64,000 nucleotides of DNA from Acetobacter garciniae (GCF_017377735.1 NZ_JAFVMH010000011.1:20768-84767); one strand, 5' to 3'; positions 15,811-25,366 are shown, counted from the first letter of the stretch. Numbers and translations are program-made. The notes: generated by a model not told the origin, from the sequence alone.

Positions 15811-17367
15811 TCAAAGGGGCTGGGCCATGATCTGCCCGACCCAGTGTGTGGCCTCCATCCGGCCGGATGCGAATTCGGCCATCTGGTCGAAGGCCGCATC
15901 GGAAAAGCCGCCTATATTCAATACATCCTCCCGTTCGAGCACCTGTGCGGTGCCGTAAGGCTGGATATCGATGCATACGAGGCGCGCTTTCCGGTTACGG
16001 GCCTTCAGCTTTGTCCACTCCCGCAGCATGCCTGTGGGCGTCCCATCGGGCCGTTTATTGCCCCAGGACTGGTTATCCGACACGAACACCACAAGGTCCG
16101 GTGCTTCATGCCGGGCGTTGAGCCACGCCAAGGGGGCCGCGCAATCCGTGCCACCGCCGCCCAGTTCCGCAAGCCGGCGGGCATTGGTCAGGATCGTATC
16201 CCGCGGCTCCAGGGCGATGTCCCGCACCTGTTCCTCGAAGGGCAGGATACGTGCATCCGGGTTGCTGCGCTTGATCGCCGCAGCCACAAGAGCTGCAACA
16301 TCAATGCACTGCACCGCCGTGGCGGCGCCGCTCCGGTACCCCGTAACCGGCGAACGCATGGAACTGGACACGTCGGGGCACACCACAACCTGCCCGGCAA
16401 ACCGGGGCACGTTGGCGACCGCACGCTCCATGGCGTCATGCAAGGCCTCCCGCAGGGCAGGCGGCACCGCCTTGTTCAGGGCGCGCAGCGTGGCCAGCAA
16501 CTGGTAGGGCAGGGCCTTGGCCGCCCTGATCCGTTCCGGGTCGCACAGCACACTCGCCACATGCGCTATGACCGCAGGGTCCGCAAAGGCGCCGTTGCGT
16601 GTCAGCATGTTCAGCCCCTGCCGCAGGGTCTGCCATGAAGCCGTGCGGGCGACAGCACCCCACTGCCCGGGCGTAAGCGGCAGGCTGCCCAGCAACTGGA
16701 ACGGCACGGCGGGCACCTGTTCCGACACGCCAGAGCGGAAGGCCAGCAGGTCCTGCACGATGGGCGGCAGGGCCGACACATCGACAGGCCGGTCGATCAG
16801 CCACGCATAGAAGGCTTCGCGCTGCGGGTCAGCCGGACGTGGATGGACCATGCGAATGACATCGGCCAATGACGGTGCATTCCCTACCGACGCTGCCAGA
16901 AGCTGCCCGTCGGAGGCACCATTCAACCAGTCCCGCACCATGGCCTTGGGGCGTGAGCCCAGGGATTTACGCCCGGCCTGTCCAGACCGCATGATCTGCA
17001 CAAAGGTGCGCAGCACCCGGCCCGATGTCACCACCTTGGGGAACGCACGGGCAAACAGCACCGGATCTCGCCCGGACAGAACAGCCAGCAGCAAAGCAGG
17101 CGTATCCTTCATGTGCCCCTTGTCCCGCGCATGGATGGCAGTGCGGGCCAGGAAATCCGGGTTTACGGTGTTGGCCAGTTCGATCAGGGTTCGCGCCTGT
17201 GCCTGTGCGTCCTGGTAATAGCCACCGCCGAAAGTGCCTGTCATGGCAAGCTGGGCGAGCTTATGGGCCGGAGCGAGGTCATAGGCAGGAGCACCTGCCG
17301 CGTTACGGGTGTCGGCCTGCGGTGCGAACCGCCCCCGCAGCGACGCAAACACCGATCGGTTTGCCAT
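15811..17367 (-). CDS. rsr: Rsr, Ro60-like TROVE-domain RNA-binding protein
   Basis: Bacterial orthologue of the Ro60 autoantigen, 518 aa. An N-terminal ring of helical repeats (TROVE, about 15-340) should bind Y RNA and the ends of misfolded RNAs. The C-terminal von Willebrand A-like domain begins with the MIDAS motif CPDVSSSM and includes LVVFVSDNQSWG. I chose ATG 17367, which has AAAGGAAA in front, over the in-frame ATG 17391. Rsr with a Y RNA takes part in RNA quality control and degradation in other bacteria. Here the gene is directly followed by the YrlA-like RNA and rtcB and is divergent from rtcR, so it probably belongs to an inducible RNA-damage response. Confidence 0.92.
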   Translation of the reverse strand: MANRSVFASLRGRFAPQADTRNAAGAPAYDLAPAHKLAQLAMTGTFGGGYYQDAQAQARTLIELANTVNPDFLARTAIHARDKGHMKDTPALLLAVLSGRDPVLFARAFPKVVTSGRVLRTFVQIMRSGQAGRKSLGSRPKAMVRDWLNGASDGQLLAASVGNAPSLADVIRMVHPRPADPQREAFYAWLIDRPVDVSALPPIVQDLLAFRSGVSEQVPAVPFQLLGSLPLTPGQWGAVARTASWQTLRQGLNMLTRNGAFADPAVIAHVASVLCDPERIRAAKALPYQLLATLRALNKAVPPALREALHDAMERAVANVPRFAGQVVVCPDVSSSMRSPVTGYRSGAATAVQCIDVAALVAAAIKRSNPDARILPFEEQVRDIALEPRDTILTNARRLAELGGGGTDCAAPLAWLNARHEAPDLVVFVSDNQSWGNKRPDGTPTGMLREWTKLKARNRKARLVCIDIQPYGTAQVLEREDVLNIGGFSDAAFDQMAEFASGRMEATHWVGQIMAQPL

Positions 17368-17543
17368 GGCTTTGTTTCCTTTCTTCGTCACCCCTCTTTT
17401 TTGCTAGATGGAAGAGCGAAAAAAAAGAAAAACGGCAAATCCCCATAACAGGTTGTTACTAAATGATATTATGAGATTTTCAGCGCAAGGGGTGCGCGAA
17501 ATATTATATGGATTTATAGGGTTTTATCGTTTTATATAAGCGT
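17368..17543. promoter_or_regulatory. AT-rich divergent promoter region of rsr-rtcB and rtcR
   Basis: This gap must carry both promoters. On the minus strand a perfect TATAAT (complement of 17503-17508) is a candidate -10 for rsr. No sigma-54 element of the form TGGCAC-N5-TTGCA is seen; the nearest is GCAC-N3-TTGC on the minus strand, two bases too short. rtcR has no clear ribosome site before ATG 17544. Confidence 0.45.
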
Positions 17544-19118
17544 ATGCGTAATGTTGTCATCGGCTTTATCGGCACCGTTCTCGACCAGGGGCGTCGCCGC
17601 TCCTGGCGGCCCTCGGTGCAGATCTGTGCCAACCCTGAATTCCCGGTCGATCGGCTGGAACTGCTCCATGACCACCGCAACCTGCGGCTGGCCGAGAAGG
17701 TGGCGCGTGATATCGTGGCCCTGTCGCCCCAGACCGAGGTGCGGCTGGTGGATATGGAACTCGACAACCCGTGGGATTTTCAAGAGGTTTACGGAAAGCT
17801 GTACGATTTTGCGGAATCCTACGGCTTTGACGAAGATCGGGAACATTATTACGTCCACCTGACCACAGGCACCCATGTCGCCCAGATCTGCTGGTTCCTG
17901 CTGACGGAAAGCCGCCATATTCCCGCCTGCCTGCTCCAGAGCGGACCACCGCGCGGGAAGAGCAGCCCCAACAGCACAATCGACATCATCGACCTTGACC
18001 TGGCACGCTACAATGCGTTGCAACGCCGCTTCGAAGCGGCGGCACGTGAACATTCCTACATGCTGCGCGGCGGTATCCCGACCCGGAACGCGGCCTTTCA
18101 CAGCATGATAGAGCGGCTGGAACAGGTCGTGACCCGCTCGGATGAGCCAGTCCTGCTGGTGGGGGAGGCTGGTGTTGGCAAGACCACGCTTGCGCGCCGT
18201 ATTCATGAACTCAAACTCCAGCGCCGTCGTATCAAGGGTCGTCTGGTCCAGGTGAACTGTGCCGGATTGCAGGGGCCGCAGGCCATGGCGGCCCTGTTTG
18301 GCCAGCGGCGCAACGTGGTGGGGCTTGCGGGCACCGAGCGGTCCGGCTTCATCAGCGAGGCCGAAGGCGGCGTGCTGTTCCTCGATAACATCGACCTGCT
18401 GCCCCAGGCGGAACAGGGCCTGCTGCTCGATGCGCTGGAAAGCGGCAGTTACTACCCCGTGGGGTCGGATACCGCGCAGAGCTGCCGCTTTCACCTGATT
18501 GCCGCCACCAGCCGTGACCTGTCCGTGTTGGCGCAGCAGGGCATCATGCGCCCCGACCTGCTGGCGCGACTGGCCTTATGGGTTTTCCACCTTCCGCCAT
18601 TGCGCAATCGGCGCGAGGATATGGAAGCCGAACTGGCGTATGAACTGGAGGAAGCGGAACGGAGCCTGGGGTGCAAGATCGGCTTCAATGTGGATGCAAG
18701 GGCACGCTACCTGCATTTTGCCCGTGACCCGGCCATGGCCTGGACAGGTAATTACCGGGATCTGTCGGCCTCGGCCCGCAGGCTGTGCACCCTTGCCGAA
18801 CGCGGGCGCATAACCCTGCCCATGGTGGAGGCGGAAATCACGACCCTGACCCGCCAATGGTCGGCAGTCCAGCGCGACGATGACCTTGCGCTGCTGGCTG
18901 AAATCCTGCCCGACCCGGCAGGCGTGGACGAGTTCGACCGGGCACAACTCGCAGCCGTGGTGCGGGCCTGTCGCGAAGCCTCGTCGCTTTCCGCGGCGGG
19001 GCGGCGGCTGTTCGCCGTATCCCGCCAAGGCAAGGCCAGCCAGAACGACGCGGACCGCCTGCGCAAATATCTTGCCCGTTTTGGCCTGAACTGGGAAATG
19101 CTCGCCAGCAGTGCCTGA
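17544..19118 (+). CDS. rtcR: RtcR-type regulator with degenerate sigma-54 motifs
   Basis: Activator of RNA-repair genes, 524 aa. The N-terminal CARF domain (about 1-180; MRNVVIGFIGTVLDQG, HLTTGTHVAQI) senses a nucleotide ligand in the family. The AAA+ domain has a normal Walker A (GEAGVGKT, about 206-213). Two hallmarks are changed: the GAFTGA loop that contacts sigma-54 reads NVVGLA at 257-262 with no gap, and the Walker B DE pair is Asp281-Asn282 (LFLDNID). The C-terminal helix-turn-helix (SLSAAGRRLFAVSRQ ... DRLRKYLARFGLNW) is intact. Divergent from rsr-rtcB. It may act as a sigma-70-type regulator or a repressor instead of a sigma-54 activator. Confidence 0.9.
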   Translation: MRNVVIGFIGTVLDQGRRRSWRPSVQICANPEFPVDRLELLHDHRNLRLAEKVARDIVALSPQTEVRLVDMELDNPWDFQEVYGKLYDFAESYGFDEDREHYYVHLTTGTHVAQICWFLLTESRHIPACLLQSGPPRGKSSPNSTIDIIDLDLARYNALQRRFEAAAREHSYMLRGGIPTRNAAFHSMIERLEQVVTRSDEPVLLVGEAGVGKTTLARRIHELKLQRRRIKGRLVQVNCAGLQGPQAMAALFGQRRNVVGLAGTERSGFISEAEGGVLFLDNIDLLPQAEQGLLLDALESGSYYPVGSDTAQSCRFHLIAATSRDLSVLAQQGIMRPDLLARLALWVFHLPPLRNRREDMEAELAYELEEAERSLGCKIGFNVDARARYLHFARDPAMAWTGNYRDLSASARRLCTLAERGRITLPMVEAEITTLTRQWSAVQRDDDLALLAEILPDPAGVDEFDRAQLAAVVRACREASSLSAAGRRLFAVSRQGKASQNDADRLRKYLARFGLNWEMLASSA

Positions 19119-19558
19119 ACGCACCCGCCGTCGGGTTCGGCACCAAAAGGGAAAAGGCAAACAGGGTGGGGCAAGTTCACCGGCGGGTTTTCCTCCCCTT
19201 GCGTGGACCGATATAATCAGTATACTGATTATATCGCATGAGTTACGATGATGGGCGTGGGTTTCAGCGTCGTATCCGATAAAGAGGATGCCATGCCCGG
19301 TCGAAGAGGAAGCGCCATGAAATCATGGAGATCGCATCATTATGGCATGGACGGGTTCATGGAAGGCGGGGGAGCCGTATGTGCCTGCATCCTGCTCCAT
19401 CAGAACACCGTGTGCGTTGCAACTGCCGACATCTCATGATGCTGCCGAACGAACGTAAAACCAGGACCTGTCCAGGCAAAATGGGTGAGTGCTACCCGAA
19501 ATCCATTTCGGCAACTGGAGCTTTGTCCATCCTAGAACCTAAGCTTGAGGGATAGCTG
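19119..19558. other. Non-coding stretch between rtcR and the flavin monooxygenase gene
   Basis: About 440 bases. It contains the 28-bp perfect palindrome described separately and a small inverted repeat (CCGAAAT/ATTTCGG, 19496-19511). Several short frames occur, for example ATG 19317 to TGA 19439 (40 codons), but none has convincing composition or a ribosome site. It may be the scar of a lost gene. Confidence 0.5.
19209..19236. repeat. 28-bp perfect palindrome, AT-rich
   Basis: Arm CGATATAATCAG, centre TATA, and the exact complement arm CTGATTATATCG. It has no loop and no T tail, so it is not an intrinsic terminator. Perfect, even-length palindromes of this size are typical operators of dimeric helix-turn-helix proteins or recombination/methylation targets; no matching regulator gene is adjacent. 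Confidence 0.8.
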
Positions 19559-20881
19559 ATGACCAATAAAATGCTGCGTCTCGCACTCTTTCTTTTTCCC
19601 GGGCAACATCTGGGGGCCTGGCGCCTGCCCGATGCCATTCCGGAAATAGATCTTGGAATCGAGCATTACGTCCGGGCGGCCCAGCTTGCCGAACAAGCGA
19701 AGATGGACGCCATTTTCTTTGAAGATCAGGCGGCTGTACCGCGTAGTAATGAGATCTTGAAAGGCGATACTTACGGCGCTGCCAATCCACGCTCGATCCA
19801 TTTCGATCCCATGATGCTCCTGCCTGCCCTGGCCATGAAGACCACGCATCTCGGTCTTGCCGCCACATCGACCACAACGTTCAACGAACCCTATAATGTG
19901 GCGCGTCGGTTTGCCTCCATCGATTTTATCAGTAACGGGCGTGCTGGCTGGAATCTGGTCACATCGTTCAATGAAAGCGAGGCCCAGAATTTTGGTCTCG
20001 ACGCACATATGCAGCACGGCGCGCGCTATGAACGTGCCAGCGAGTTCGTCGATGTCGTGACCGGGCTTTGGGACAGCTGGGAAAAAGGGGCGATAACCCG
20101 GGATAAGGAGAGGGGTGTTTATTTTGATGTCAACAAAATGCATTTCCTCCAGCATGAAGGAAAATTCTTCAAGGTCCGTGGACCGCTGACAATGGACAAG
20201 AGCCCGCAGGGCAGGCCCGTGATCCTGCAGGCCGGGGCGTCCGAACCCGGGCGGGAACTGGCGGCCCGGACGGCCGACGTCATCTTCACCCTGCAAACGG
20301 ATATCGCCGAAAGCCGTTTATTCCGCGAGGATATTCGCAAGCGCGCCGTACGTTTCGGTCGTGATCCGGACAAGATCAAGGTGCTGCCCGGCATTACGCC
20401 CATTGTCGGGAAGACGGACCAGGATGCCGCAGACTTCAGGGAACGCATGAAGAATCTCATTCCCGAAGACCTGGCGATTACGCATCTCATGCCCCATTCC
20501 GGCGGCATAAACTTCCGCGACTATGATCTTAACGGCCCGATGCCCGAACTGCCCGACACCAATAACGGCAAATCGCATCGCGCGGCAATCATGGCGCTGG
20601 CCCGTCGCGGAAACCTGTCCATTATCGAGACAGCCCGCACGTTTGCCGAAGGCAGCTACATGAAAATGGTGGGATCGCCGACCACCATCGCCGACACGAT
20701 GCAGGAATGGCTTGAAGCCGATGCCTGCGATGGTTTTCTGGCCGTGCCCACTCACTTCCCCGCCGGTGTGGAAGACTTCACCACCCTTGTCGTGCCGGAA
20801 CTGCAGCGCCGTGGCCTGTTCCGCAAGGATTACGAGGGCAGGAATTTCCGTGAAAACCTGGGGGTTGAAACCTATAGCTGA
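19559..20881 (+). CDS. NtaA/SnaA/DszA-type flavin-dependent monooxygenase
   Basis: Luciferase-like monooxygenase of 440 aa, the FMNH2-using oxygenase half of a two-component system. The TIM-barrel starts RLALFLFPGQHLGAWRLPD, and TSTTTFNEPYNVARRFASID and GRAGWNLVTS are diagnostic of the nitrilotriacetate/pristinamycin/dibenzothiophene-sulfone family; RPVILQAGASEPGRELAAR forms the phosphate site. The substrate is unknown; relatives oxidise alkylated N- or S-compounds. A GAGGGA ribosome site precedes ATG 19559. ureD begins 56 bases after the stop on the same strand, so it could be co-transcribed with urease, though a functional link is not evident. No flavin reductase gene is nearby. Confidence 0.87.
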   Translation: MTNKMLRLALFLFPGQHLGAWRLPDAIPEIDLGIEHYVRAAQLAEQAKMDAIFFEDQAAVPRSNEILKGDTYGAANPRSIHFDPMMLLPALAMKTTHLGLAATSTTTFNEPYNVARRFASIDFISNGRAGWNLVTSFNESEAQNFGLDAHMQHGARYERASEFVDVVTGLWDSWEKGAITRDKERGVYFDVNKMHFLQHEGKFFKVRGPLTMDKSPQGRPVILQAGASEPGRELAARTADVIFTLQTDIAESRLFREDIRKRAVRFGRDPDKIKVLPGITPIVGKTDQDAADFRERMKNLIPEDLAITHLMPHSGGINFRDYDLNGPMPELPDTNNGKSHRAAIMALARRGNLSIIETARTFAEGSYMKMVGSPTTIADTMQEWLEADACDGFLAVPTHFPAGVEDFTTLVVPELQRRGLFRKDYEGRNFRENLGVETYS

Positions 20882-20937
20882 CATCTGGACCTGTCGCGCG
20901 CAGGCGCTAAGATCGGCCTGATCGCGGCAGGACGGAT

Positions 20938-21771
20938 ATGAACTTTGTGACGACACCTCTCCAGCGTGCAAGAGGTCAATTCGGGTTGGAGGTCAGGGCT
21001 TTCGGGCCACGGACCCGCATGGCCGATCTGGTACAGGGGGGCTGTTGTCGCCTGCTTTTTCCGCGCGTAGCGGGGCAGGGGCTGGAAGCGGCGACAGTCA
21101 ATATATCGGGCGGAATTGCGGCGGGAGACCATATTGAAGGCCGCCTTGCCTGCGGTGAGGGAACAGACCTTGTGGTGACATCCCAGGCCGCTGAACGGAT
21201 CTATCGTGCCCGCGCGGGGGATACGGCAGCGCAGATGGCGGTGTCGTGCCATGTCGGGGCGCAGGCCCGGCTTGAATGGCTGCCGCATGGCACGATCTTT
21301 TTCGATGGCAGCCGCCTGCATCGCCACATGCAGGTGGACATGGCCGCATCCTCCACCTTCCTGTTTGTAGAAAGCCGGATATTCGGGCGCAGGGGCTCGG
21401 GCGAGCATTTGTCTGACCTGGCCGTGCGTGACCGCCTGTCCATCCGGCGTGATGGCAGACTGCTGCTTGAAGACATGCTGCGGCTGGAAAGCGCGGATGT
21501 GGCGAGCCTGCTGGCGCAGCCTGCGATTGCGGGCGGGCAAGGGGCGGTGGCGACACTGGTGCTGGTCAGCCCGCAGGCCATGGATCTTTTGCCGGCCCTG
21601 CGCGCCCGGTTGACGGAACCCGAATGCGTGGGGTTTGCGGCTTCCGCCTGGAATGGCATGCTGGTGGTCAGGGGAATGGCGCAGGGCGGCTGGCCTCTGG
21701 AAGTCGCGTTGCGGCATATCCTGCCCGTGTTGCGGAACGGCCGGCCCCTGCCTTCCACATGGCGGTCATGA
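20938..21771 (+). CDS. ureD: Urease accessory protein UreD
   Basis: Scaffold protein (277 aa) that binds the urease apoenzyme with UreF and UreG during nickel insertion. The conserved stretch LVVTSQAAERIYRA (about 78-91) and LEWLPHGTIFFDGSRL (about 110-125, the TI-F core of UreD/UreH) identify it. It is the first gene of ureDABCEFG, the usual alphaproteobacterial order with ureD ahead of the structural genes. ureA follows after 34 bases. Confidence 0.93.
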   Translation: MNFVTTPLQRARGQFGLEVRAFGPRTRMADLVQGGCCRLLFPRVAGQGLEAATVNISGGIAAGDHIEGRLACGEGTDLVVTSQAAERIYRARAGDTAAQMAVSCHVGAQARLEWLPHGTIFFDGSRLHRHMQVDMAASSTFLFVESRIFGRRGSGEHLSDLAVRDRLSIRRDGRLLLEDMLRLESADVASLLAQPAIAGGQGAVATLVLVSPQAMDLLPALRARLTEPECVGFAASAWNGMLVVRGMAQGGWPLEVALRHILPVLRNGRPLPSTWRS

Positions 21772-21805
21772 CGGGTAAAGGCACATGGGAACGGATCGAT
21801 AAGAC

Positions 21806-22108
21806 ATGAAGTTGACACCGCGGGAAAAAGACAAGCTGCTCATTTCCATGGCGGCCATGGTGGCGCGGCGCAGGCTGGAACGTGGCGTGCGCCTGAACTA
21901 CCCTGAAGCCGTCGCCCTGATTACAGACCACGTGGTGGAAGGTGCGCGCGACGGGTTGAGCGTGGCCGAGCTGATGGCCAGCGGCGGCCATGTGCTGACC
22001 CGCGCGCAGGTCATGCCCGGCGTTGCCGAGATGATCCACGATGTGCAGGTGGAGGCAACTTTTCCCGATGGGACAAAACTGGTGACCGTTCATGACCCGA
22101 TACGCTGA
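21806..22108 (+). CDS. ureA: Urease gamma subunit
   Basis: Smallest structural subunit (100 aa, the usual length), beginning [20 protein letters not shown], with the conserved [21 protein letters not shown] and the C-terminal [18 protein letters not shown]. It packs with UreB and UreC in the (abc)3 trimer. Its 3' end overlaps ureB by 17 bases, indicating tight translational coupling. Confidence 0.96.
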   Translation: MKLTPREKDKLLISMAAMVARRRLERGVRLNYPEAVALITDHVVEGARDGLSVAELMASGGHVLTRAQVMPGVAEMIHDVQVEATFPDGTKLVTVHDPIR

Positions 22109-22436
22109 TCCCTTGCCCGAAGGGGCCATACCCGGGGAAACCCTGCCTGCCAGTGGCGATATTACCCTGAATGAAGGCCAGCCCCGCCGCGTGCTGCGTG
22201 TCACCAATACGGGCGATCGTCCGGTGCAGGTTGGCAGCCACTACCACTTTGCCGAGGCCAATCCCGCCCTGCATTTCGACCGGTCGCAGGCCCTGGGCTG
22301 GCGGCTGGACGTGCCATCGGGCGGTGCTGTGCGTTTCGAACCGGGGCAGGAGCGGGACGTGACCTTGGTGCCCCTGCGCGGACTGCGGCGTGTGATCGGC
22401 TTTCGGGGCGACGTGATGGGGAAGGTGGATCAATGA
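22092..22436 (+). CDS. ureB: Urease beta subunit
   Basis: Structural subunit of 114 aa. The family core is clear: PGE at about 14-16 after a short extension, then [20 protein letters not shown] and the C-terminal [12 protein letters not shown]. The start at 22092 gives a leader somewhat longer than in Klebsiella UreB. It overlaps ureA upstream and ureC downstream (ATGA at 22433). Confidence 0.95.
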   Translation: MTRYADPLPEGAIPGETLPASGDITLNEGQPRRVLRVTNTGDRPVQVGSHYHFAEANPALHFDRSQALGWRLDVPSGGAVRFEPGQERDVTLVPLRGLRRVIGFRGDVMGKVDQ

Positions 22437-24139
22437 CCCGTCTGACACGGCATGATTACGCTGGCCAGTTCGGCCCCACCACGGGGGATCGGGTGCGCCT
22501 GGCCGATACGAACCTGCTGGTGCAGGTGGAAAAGGACTTTACCACCTATGGCGAGGAAGTGCGTTTTGGCGGTGGCAAGACCATTCGCGATGGCATGGGG
22601 CAGTCCCAGGTCACGCGGGCGGAAGGGGCTGCGGATACCGTCATTACCAATGCGCTGATCATCGACCATTGGGGGATCGTCAAGGCGGATGTGGCCCTGC
22701 GCGATGGGCGGATCGCGGGAATAGGCAAGGCGGGCAATCCCGATATCCAGCCTGGCGTGGACATTATAATCGGACCGGGCACGGAAATTATCGCCGCCGA
22801 AGGCAAGATACTGACCGCTGGCGGCATTGACAGCCATATCCATTTCATCTGCCCCCAGCAGATAGAGGAAGCCCTGGCATCGGGCATCACCACCATGTTG
22901 GGCGGTGGCACGGGGCCTGCCACGGGCACCGCCGCCACCACCTGCACGCCCGGGCCGTGGCATCTGGCCCGCATGTTGCAGGCGGCGGATGCCTTCCCGG
23001 TCAACCTGGCTTTCGCGGGCAAAGGCAATGCGTCCCGCCCCGAAGGGCTGGAGGAAATGGTGCGCGCAGGCGCGTGCTGCCTGAAACTGCACGAGGACTG
23101 GGGCTCAACCCCTGCGGCCATCGACTGCTGCCTGGGCGTTGCCGACAGGATGGACGTGCAGGTCATGATCCATACCGACACGCTGAACGAAAGCGGGTTT
23201 GTGGAAGATACGATCGCGGCCTTCCGGGGGCGGACCATCCATGCCTTTCATACGGAAGGGGCGGGCGGGGGACATGCGCCCGATATCATCCGCGTGGCGG
23301 GCCTGCCCAACGTGCTGCCATCTTCCACCAACCCCACGCGGCCCTTTACGCGCAATACGCTTGACGAGCATCTGGATATGCTCATGGTCTGCCATCACCT
23401 TGACCCAAGGGTGCCCGAGGATATCGCCTTTGCCGAAAGCCGTATCCGGCGGGAGACCATAGCGGCCGAGGATATTTTTCATGACATGGGCGTGCTGTCC
23501 ATGATGTCTTCGGACAGCCAGGCCATGGGGCGGGTGGGCGAAGTGCCCCTGCGCACATGGCAGACGGCCCACAAGATGAAGCTCCAGCGCGGTGCATTGC
23601 CGGGGGACGGTGCTGCGGATAACAACCGCGTCAAGCGCTATATCGCGAAATATACCATCAACCCGGCCATAGCCCATGGTCTCTCGCACGAGGTCGGGTC
23701 CATCGCCGTGGGCAGGCTGGCCGATCTTGTTCTGTGGGACCCCGCCTTTTTTGGCGTCAAGCCCGATCTGGTCATCAAGGGTGGGGCCATCGCCTATGCC
23801 ATGATGGGTGATCCCAATGCCTCCATCCCCACGCCGCAACCCGTACACGGGCGCATGATGTTCGGTGGCTACGGCGGGGCGTTGACGCATACGAGCCTGA
23901 CATTCGTATCAAAGGCAGCGCTTGAGGACGATATCGGCCGCAAGCTGGGCCTGCACAAACGTCTTTCCGCCGTGTCCGATACGCGTGGCGGCATTGGCAA
24001 GTCCAGCATGATCCACAACGACGCCATGCCGCAGATCGAGGTGGACCCCGAAACCTATGAAGTCCGCGCCGATGGCGTGCTGCTGACATGCGAACCCGCC
24101 GAGATCCTGCCCATGGCCCAAAGGTATTTCCTGTTCTGA
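22433..24139 (+). CDS. ureC: Urease alpha subunit (catalytic)
   Basis: Nickel amidohydrolase of 568 aa that hydrolyses urea to ammonia and carbamate. Every active-site residue is present at the Klebsiella position plus one: nickel ligands His135 and His137 (DSHIHFI), carbamylated Lys218 (LKLHEDW), His247, His273 ([14 protein letters not shown]) and Asp361 ([12 protein letters not shown]), with the flap Cys320 and catalytic His321 (VCHHLDP). The length is normal. Start overlaps ureB and stop overlaps ureE. The enzyme is expected to be functional given the complete accessory set and nickel permease downstream. Confidence 0.98.
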   Translation: MTRLTRHDYAGQFGPTTGDRVRLADTNLLVQVEKDFTTYGEEVRFGGGKTIRDGMGQSQVTRAEGAADTVITNALIIDHWGIVKADVALRDGRIAGIGKAGNPDIQPGVDIIIGPGTEIIAAEGKILTAGGIDSHIHFICPQQIEEALASGITTMLGGGTGPATGTAATTCTPGPWHLARMLQAADAFPVNLAFAGKGNASRPEGLEEMVRAGACCLKLHEDWGSTPAAIDCCLGVADRMDVQVMIHTDTLNESGFVEDTIAAFRGRTIHAFHTEGAGGGHAPDIIRVAGLPNVLPSSTNPTRPFTRNTLDEHLDMLMVCHHLDPRVPEDIAFAESRIRRETIAAEDIFHDMGVLSMMSSDSQAMGRVGEVPLRTWQTAHKMKLQRGALPGDGAADNNRVKRYIAKYTINPAIAHGLSHEVGSIAVGRLADLVLWDPAFFGVKPDLVIKGGAIAYAMMGDPNASIPTPQPVHGRMMFGGYGGALTHTSLTFVSKAALEDDIGRKLGLHKRLSAVSDTRGGIGKSSMIHNDAMPQIEVDPETYEVRADGVLLTCEPAEILPMAQRYFLF

Positions 24140-24663
24140 TGACCCGTGTAATCGAAATCCTGCCAGCAGGAAGCTGGACCGAAGCGGATGCTGCGGATGT
24201 ATTCGCCGCCGATTACGAAGGCCGCCACCGCAGGCGCATGATGCTGCCTTTACGCTCCGGCGCTAAAGTATTGCTCGACCTCGAACACGCCCGCCTGCTG
24301 CACGATGGCGACGGGCTGCGGCTTGAAGATGGCCGTATTGTCCGGGTAGAGGCCATCCCCGAAGCGCTGATGGAAGTCAGTGCGCAGGATCCGCTGCATC
24401 TGCTGCGGCTGGCATGGCATCTGGGCAACCGGCATCTGCCCGCCGCCATCGCGGAACACCGCATCTTTGTGCGGCACGACCATGTGATTGCGGACATGAT
24501 CGAAGGGCTGGGCGGCCAGATCCGCCATGTGCAGGCGGCCTTCGACCCCGAAAGCGGGGCCTATGCGGGGCGGGCCGGCACGCATGAACATGGCCATGCG
24601 CATGCCCACCCGCACGACCACAAGCACGACCATGGCAGTGGCCACACCCATTCGCATGGCTGA
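24139..24663 (+). CDS. ureE: Urease nickel metallochaperone UreE
   Basis: Nickel-delivering chaperone of 174 aa. The N-terminal peptide-binding domain (about 1-75) is followed by the metal domain with HLGNRHLPA and IFVRHDHVIADM, and by a C-terminal tail with some 14 histidines (HEHGHAHAHPHDHKHDHG, then SGHTHSHG) that should store Ni(II). I chose ATG 24139, which shares its first base with the ureC stop (TGATG); the in-frame extension to 24088 lies inside ureC. Confidence 0.93.
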   Translation: MTRVIEILPAGSWTEADAADVFAADYEGRHRRRMMLPLRSGAKVLLDLEHARLLHDGDGLRLEDGRIVRVEAIPEALMEVSAQDPLHLLRLAWHLGNRHLPAAIAEHRIFVRHDHVIADMIEGLGGQIRHVQAAFDPESGAYAGRAGTHEHGHAHAHPHDHKHDHGSGHTHSHG

Positions 24664-25366
24664 GCAGGCAGGGGCGGGAGAAGTACCGGCTGGACAGGCA
24701 CTGGCAGGGCAGGATTTTCTGCGGCTTCTGTCATGGGTGTCTCCCGCCTTCCCCACGGGCGGGTATGCCTACAGCCATGGGCTGGAATGGGCCGTGGAGC
24801 GTGGGGATGTGTGCGATGTGCAGACCTTGTGCGCATGGACCTACGCCCTGTTGCAGCATGGCAGCCTGGGCAACGACCTTGTCATCCTGCACGCGGCCTG
24901 GGTGGCGGGGGAAGACGATGACCGCCTGCGCGATATTGCGCAGTTCGCCTGCGCCACAGCTACCTCGCGCGAGCGGTATGAGGAAACGACCTACCAGGGC
25001 GAAGCCTTCCTGCGCGCTGCTGGCGTATGGAATGTCACACCGCCCAGCACGGTTCTGGCCGGGCAGCGCTGGCCCCTGCCGGTAGCCCAGGGGCTTGTGT
25101 TCCGCCGGGGCGGTGTCGCATGCAGGCAGGCCGTGCTGTCGGGCGGCTATGCGGCGATGGCGGCCCTTGTCTCGGCCGCTGTCAGACTGGTACCGCTGGG
25201 GCAGACGGACGGGCTGCATGCGCTCGCCCGGCTTGAACCTGCGCTGGCGGCGGCGGCGCGCCACGCACAGGACCAGACGCTGGAAGATGTGGGCGGGGCG
25301 TGTTTCGGCTCCGACCTTGCGGCCATGTATCACGAAACTCAGGAAACGAGGTTGTTCAGGACATGA
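24656..25366 (+). CDS. ureF: Urease accessory protein UreF
   Basis: Bridge protein (236 aa from this start) that links UreD to the GTPase UreG and gates nickel transfer. Typical sequences are [20 protein letters not shown] near residues 24-43 and the C-terminal [11 protein letters not shown]. The reading frame extends upstream to 24527, but that part is a shadow of the ureE His-tail; ATG 24656 overlaps the ureE stop by eight bases and gives the expected UreF size. The last bases overlap ureG as ATGA. Confidence 0.9.
   Translation: MAEQAGAGEVPAGQALAGQDFLRLLSWVSPAFPTGGYAYSHGLEWAVERGDVCDVQTLCAWTYALLQHGSLGNDLVILHAAWVAGEDDDRLRDIAQFACATATSRERYEETTYQGEAFLRAAGVWNVTPPSTVLAGQRWPLPVAQGLVFRRGGVACRQAVLSGGYAAMAALVSAAVRLVPLGQTDGLHALARLEPALAAAARHAQDQTLEDVGGACFGSDLAAMYHETQETRLFRT

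Noticed and set aside
15634..16638. 334-codon plus-strand frame over the rsr 3' end
   Set aside because: It is antisense to the clear Rsr VWA domain and to the tRNA-like RNA; composition is typical of a shadow frame.
17485..17505. Possible -24/-12 element upstream of rsr
   Set aside because: GCAC and TTGC on the minus strand are three bases apart instead of five.
19317..19439. 40-codon frame MKSWRSHHYGMDG... after the palindrome
   Set aside because: No ribosome site, no domain and unusual composition; not supportable as a gene.
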